A stretch of DNA of 7,007 nt from positions 1 to 7,007 of the forward strand of contig CALBXV010000156.1 of NCBI GenBank assembly GCA_937890045.1, written 5' to 3'. The notes under the pieces were generated by a model that saw only the letters and a list, made by a program, of their open reading frames with translations, was not told the DNA's origin and did not search any database. This document shows positions 4,854 to 7,007 of the stretch, in pieces. Each line of letters begins with the position of its first letter. Positions within the stretch are counted from its first letter, which is position 1. This DNA comes from an uncultured archaeon (GTDB taxonomy: Archaea; Thermoproteota; Nitrososphaeria; Nitrososphaerales; CALBXV01). A program made the position numbers and the translations under genes.

Positions 4854-6905
4854 ATGTCTCAACCAAATGATTATTCTATACATTTTGTAGGCCTAGGTGG
4901 AACTGGAGCTAATGTAATTGAAGCGTTTTTTAAACACAAAAATACACATAGTTTTCTTTCTAAACCTGGTATTAAAGTTTCATGTTTAGCTATTGATGTA
5001 GCAGATCATGATCTATCATCACTAAGAAAAGCATATGAAAAATTTTCTGATGAACTAGAAGAAAAAAATGTTGCTGCTGATAAAGTTTCATTTACTGCTA
5101 AAGCAGTTAAATTTCCTACACCAGAAGCTATGTTTGATTTTATTTCTGGATTGCCTGACTTTCTAAAAATGGAAGATGTTCAGGTTTCTGCAAATTATAG
5201 GCCGTGGTTATCTAGCTCTCTTGATATACCTCCATTATCTGGTGGTGTAGGTAGACGTAGAGCTTTATCAAAGGCTATATATGGTCTAAATTACTATTAT
5301 CTCAAGGTTATAGATGGTTTTGCTGATACGTTTAAAGAATCTGTCTCATCTTCAACAGTTCAACCAGTAATATTCACTGTATTTGGTATTGGTGGAGGAA
5401 GTGGTGGAGGTATGGCTGTAGACTTTGTAAGGCACCTCAGAAGAAAATTGGGGTCCAGTTACCCTATTATTGGTCTTGGTATATTGCCATGTCAAGGTGA
5501 TGATCCACCTGCTAAAGGAGCTTCTGCTTATGCTGCTTTAAATGAACTTGAATTATTATTAGATAAAAATAAGAATGAAATTATAAAAAAATCATATGGG
5601 GCAATTTATGCAAATCCTTTTACAGGGTTTATCATGATGTCTTTAGGTCCGCCTTATATGAAAACTGGAAGTCTTGTTGATGCTAAACAGCTGATAGATG
5701 ATGCTATTGTTGATGTATTACTTAATTCATTAAGATTTGATTTATCTGACCTTCTTAATAATATTGGAACCACGCCACATTTAGGTGACCGATGGCTAAA
5801 TCCTTTATCTAGTTTAAAACTTACTTATCCTGTAGATGAACATATTGACTTAATCCATTTATATGTTGATAGAATGGATACTTTCCGTCCTGTTAGATCT
5901 GATAAAAATGATATTTGTGGAGCGGTTGATGATGAAAACCCTATGGGACTTAACCAACTTATTAATTATGCATATGATGATCTAGTAGATATTTATAAAG
6001 GTCTACTTATAAAGCGTGGTATATATGAAGAAGGTGCTTTGGAACAAAGTATAAAAAATTATATTGAAGAAGATAAATCTCTTGAACTTGATGTTAATGT
6101 TCAAATTAAAGGAATGGAAGATTCTATACAATCTATGGTGAAAGACTTGTCTGATTCTACTTTATCTATTGGATTAAACGCTGCTGAAGGCACTCCCAAA
6201 GCTCGATTACATGGTCTTATTGAATCAATTGTTAATGAAACTCTAGGTATCTATAAAAATCATAAGACGTATAATGAATTCGCTATAGCCATGGAAGATG
6301 ACCTTAATAGTGCTATTGCTGGAACTCCAAATATTACTTTAAAACAAAAATTGTTGCTTGGAGATCATATTGATCTAATGAAACTTGTTAATTCTTATCT
6401 AATTACTTTAAGAAAATACTCTAAAACTAAATCTTTAGCTACTAGACTGTTTAAAGATCTATCAAAAATTGAAAAAGATGATGTTACACAAAAATTATTT
6501 TCTACAGTTCGTAAAATTCAAAATCCTGAATTAGTTGTTATATTCTCTATTTTATCTGGTTTATTCATTTCACCAAAATCAGAATTAAAAACCATTGATT
6601 CTCATCTCAGTTCTATTAAATCTGTTAAAAGAATCTTAAATGATCAACTTGAACATCTGAAAATGGAAAGAGATGTAATAGAACATCGAATACGAAGTCA
6701 ACAAAATGAAATAACAAAAGTTGAAACTGATTTAAATAAGAGTAGAGGATTTGTTTCAAATAAAAAACAAATAACTGATCAATTGAATGACCTTAAACAT
6801 AAAACTGATCAATTGAATGCCCTTAAACATCAAGGTAAACTCCTTGAAGGTGAATTAGAGGCAATTCATGATGAACTTGAAACTACTGAGAAAAAAATTA
6901 AATAA
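4854..6905 (+). CDS. divergent tubulin-like GTPase with long coiled-coil C-terminal extension
   Basis: This 683-aa protein is about twice the usual FtsZ length. GLGGTGANVIEAF (13-25) is the first glycine loop, and CLAIDVADHD (44-53) fits the T3 region. Between them and the signature box is a longer segment than in FtsZ, including SGGVGRRRALSKAIYGL (129-145), a Gly/Arg-rich stretch of the sort I associate with prokaryotic 'tubulin-like' proteins (Pfam Tubulin_2 type; from memory, unsearched). GGGSGGG (180-186) replaces the canonical GGGTGxG. GILPCQGDDPP (209-219) fits the T5 position. FDLSDL (295-300) aligns with the FtsZ T7 loop LDFADV and keeps both aspartates, D296 and D299, after a helix (277-293) matching the core helix H7. 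Residues about 380-555 are helical and of unknown role. LVVIFSILSGLFI (560-572) is a short hydrophobic stretch that could touch a membrane. Residues about 576-683 are a strongly charged coiled coil containing a tandem 10-residue repeat. Likely role: GTP-dependent filament former, catalytic partner of the gene 2 protein, connected to the membrane through gene 3 or gene 1. Superfamily is fairly certain; function is inferred. Confidence 0.85.
   Translation: MSQPNDYSIHFVGLGGTGANVIEAFFKHKNTHSFLSKPGIKVSCLAIDVADHDLSSLRKAYEKFSDELEEKNVAADKVSFTAKAVKFPTPEAMFDFISGLPDFLKMEDVQVSANYRPWLSSSLDIPPLSGGVGRRRALSKAIYGLNYYYLKVIDGFADTFKESVSSSTVQPVIFTVFGIGGGSGGGMAVDFVRHLRRKLGSSYPIIGLGILPCQGDDPPAKGASAYAALNELELLLDKNKNEIIKKSYGAIYANPFTGFIMMSLGPPYMKTGSLVDAKQLIDDAIVDVLLNSLRFDLSDLLNNIGTTPHLGDRWLNPLSSLKLTYPVDEHIDLIHLYVDRMDTFRPVRSDKNDICGAVDDENPMGLNQLINYAYDDLVDIYKGLLIKRGIYEEGALEQSIKNYIEEDKSLELDVNVQIKGMEDSIQSMVKDLSDSTLSIGLNAAEGTPKARLHGLIESIVNETLGIYKNHKTYNEFAIAMEDDLNSAIAGTPNITLKQKLLLGDHIDLMKLVNSYLITLRKYSKTKSLATRLFKDLSKIEKDDVTQKLFSTVRKIQNPELVVIFSILSGLFISPKSELKTIDSHLSSIKSVKRILNDQLEHLKMERDVIEHRIRSQQNEITKVETDLNKSRGFVSNKKQITDQLNDLKHKTDQLNALKHQGKLLEGELEAIHDELETTEKKIK
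6773..6830 (+). repeat. 30-bp tandem duplication inside the gene 4 coiled coil
   Basis: A unit of 30 bp occurs twice in a row. Bases 6773-6800 and 6803-6830 match at 27 of 28 positions, the only difference being A at 6790 versus C at 6820. It encodes TDQLNDLKH then TDQLNALKH (residues 641-649 and 651-659). The near-identity at synonymous as well as coding positions indicates a recent duplication. Ten residues is not a multiple of seven, so the insertion changes the coiled-coil register. Confidence 0.9.
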
Positions 6906-6930
6906 ATATTTTATAATTTACAATTTATTT
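6900..6930 (+). terminator. AT-only inverted repeat at the end of gene 4
   Basis: AAATAAAT (6900-6907, spanning the stop codon) pairs perfectly with ATTTATTT (6923-6930) over a 15-nt loop containing TTTT at 6909-6912. The stem has no GC pairs and would be weak. Together with the T-rich sequence it may serve as a poly-T-type transcript end, but AT bias alone could produce it. Confidence 0.25.
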
Positions 6931-6951
6931 CCTCTATAATGAGAATATCAC

Positions 6952-6976
6952 TTCATTAAATGAACAAATTGTTCAT
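6952..6976. promoter_or_regulatory. two overlapping palindromes, operator-like
   Basis: TTCATT-A-AATGAA (6952-6964) and ATGAACAA-A-TTGTTCAT (6960-6976) are both perfect inverted repeats around a single central base, and they share the middle half-site ATGAA. The result is three alternating half-sites of TTCAT/ATGAA type within 25 bp. The larger palindrome resembles operators of ArsR/SmtB-type winged-helix repressors (TGAACA...TGTTCA). It lies between gene 4 and whatever follows beyond the window, so it probably controls the next gene rather than the four genes here. Confidence 0.4.
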
Positions 6977-7007
6977 ATTTGACTATTTAGTGTTAATTAT
7001 TTTACAC

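Noticed and set aside
134..6905. Bona fide cell-division FtsZ or the CetZ family
   Set aside because: Both GTPases depart from FtsZ at diagnostic positions (Ser259 in gene 2 T7; GGGSGGG and a roughly doubled length in gene 4), and no other division genes are seen, so specific gene names are not justified.
6960..7007. Start of a further + strand gene at ATG 6960, open to the window end (MNKLFIFDYL...)
   Set aside because: Only 16 codons are visible, and an open run that short is common by chance in AT-rich DNA. The ATG is also part of a palindrome. A TATA-like stretch lies about 45 nt upstream, so it is possible but not supported.

Overview
The window is strongly AT-rich and holds four large genes, all on the + strand and covering almost all of it. 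I think it comes from an archaeon, possibly a mesophilic Nitrososphaerota (Thaumarchaeota)-like lineage, but this is an inference. The support is an archaeal-looking TATA box before gene 3, little or no Shine-Dalgarno sequence before the genes, short poly-T tracts instead of GC-rich terminators, and a short zinc-ribbon fused to a GTPase. An AT-rich bacterium is not excluded. No tRNA, rRNA, CRISPR array, transposase or integrase is visible.

Layout. Bases 1-133 are the upstream region. Gene 1 (134-2464, TTG start) encodes a polytopic membrane protein with a very large soluble, mostly helical C-terminal half. Gene 2 (2474-3778), 9 nt downstream, encodes an FtsZ/tubulin-superfamily protein with an N-terminal Cys/His zinc-ribbon. 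A 126-nt gap (3779-3904) carries a TATA box and operator-like palindromes. Gene 3 (3905-4846) encodes a signal-peptide protein with an outside beta-rich domain, one membrane segment and a short cytoplasmic coiled coil. Gene 4 (4854-6905), 7 nt downstream, encodes a second, divergent tubulin-like GTPase with a long helical and coiled-coil C-terminal extension. Bases 6906-7007 hold AT-rich inverted repeats and two overlapping palindromes that look like an operator.

How the genes may work together. The locus reads as two consecutive modules, each a membrane protein followed by a tubulin-like GTPase. The two GTPases differ in a telling way. By my alignment, gene 4 keeps both aspartates of the T7 (synergy) loop (D296, D299). 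Gene 2 keeps only the first (D256) and has Ser259 where FtsZ has its catalytic Asp. Gene 2 in turn has the more canonical glycine box (GGGTGCG), while gene 4 has GGGSGGG. This suggests one catalytically asymmetric, perhaps heteropolymeric, filament tethered to the membrane by genes 1 and 3. A role in membrane remodelling, cell shape or surface organisation is the most reasonable hypothesis. Nothing in the sequence proves polymerisation or a specific process.
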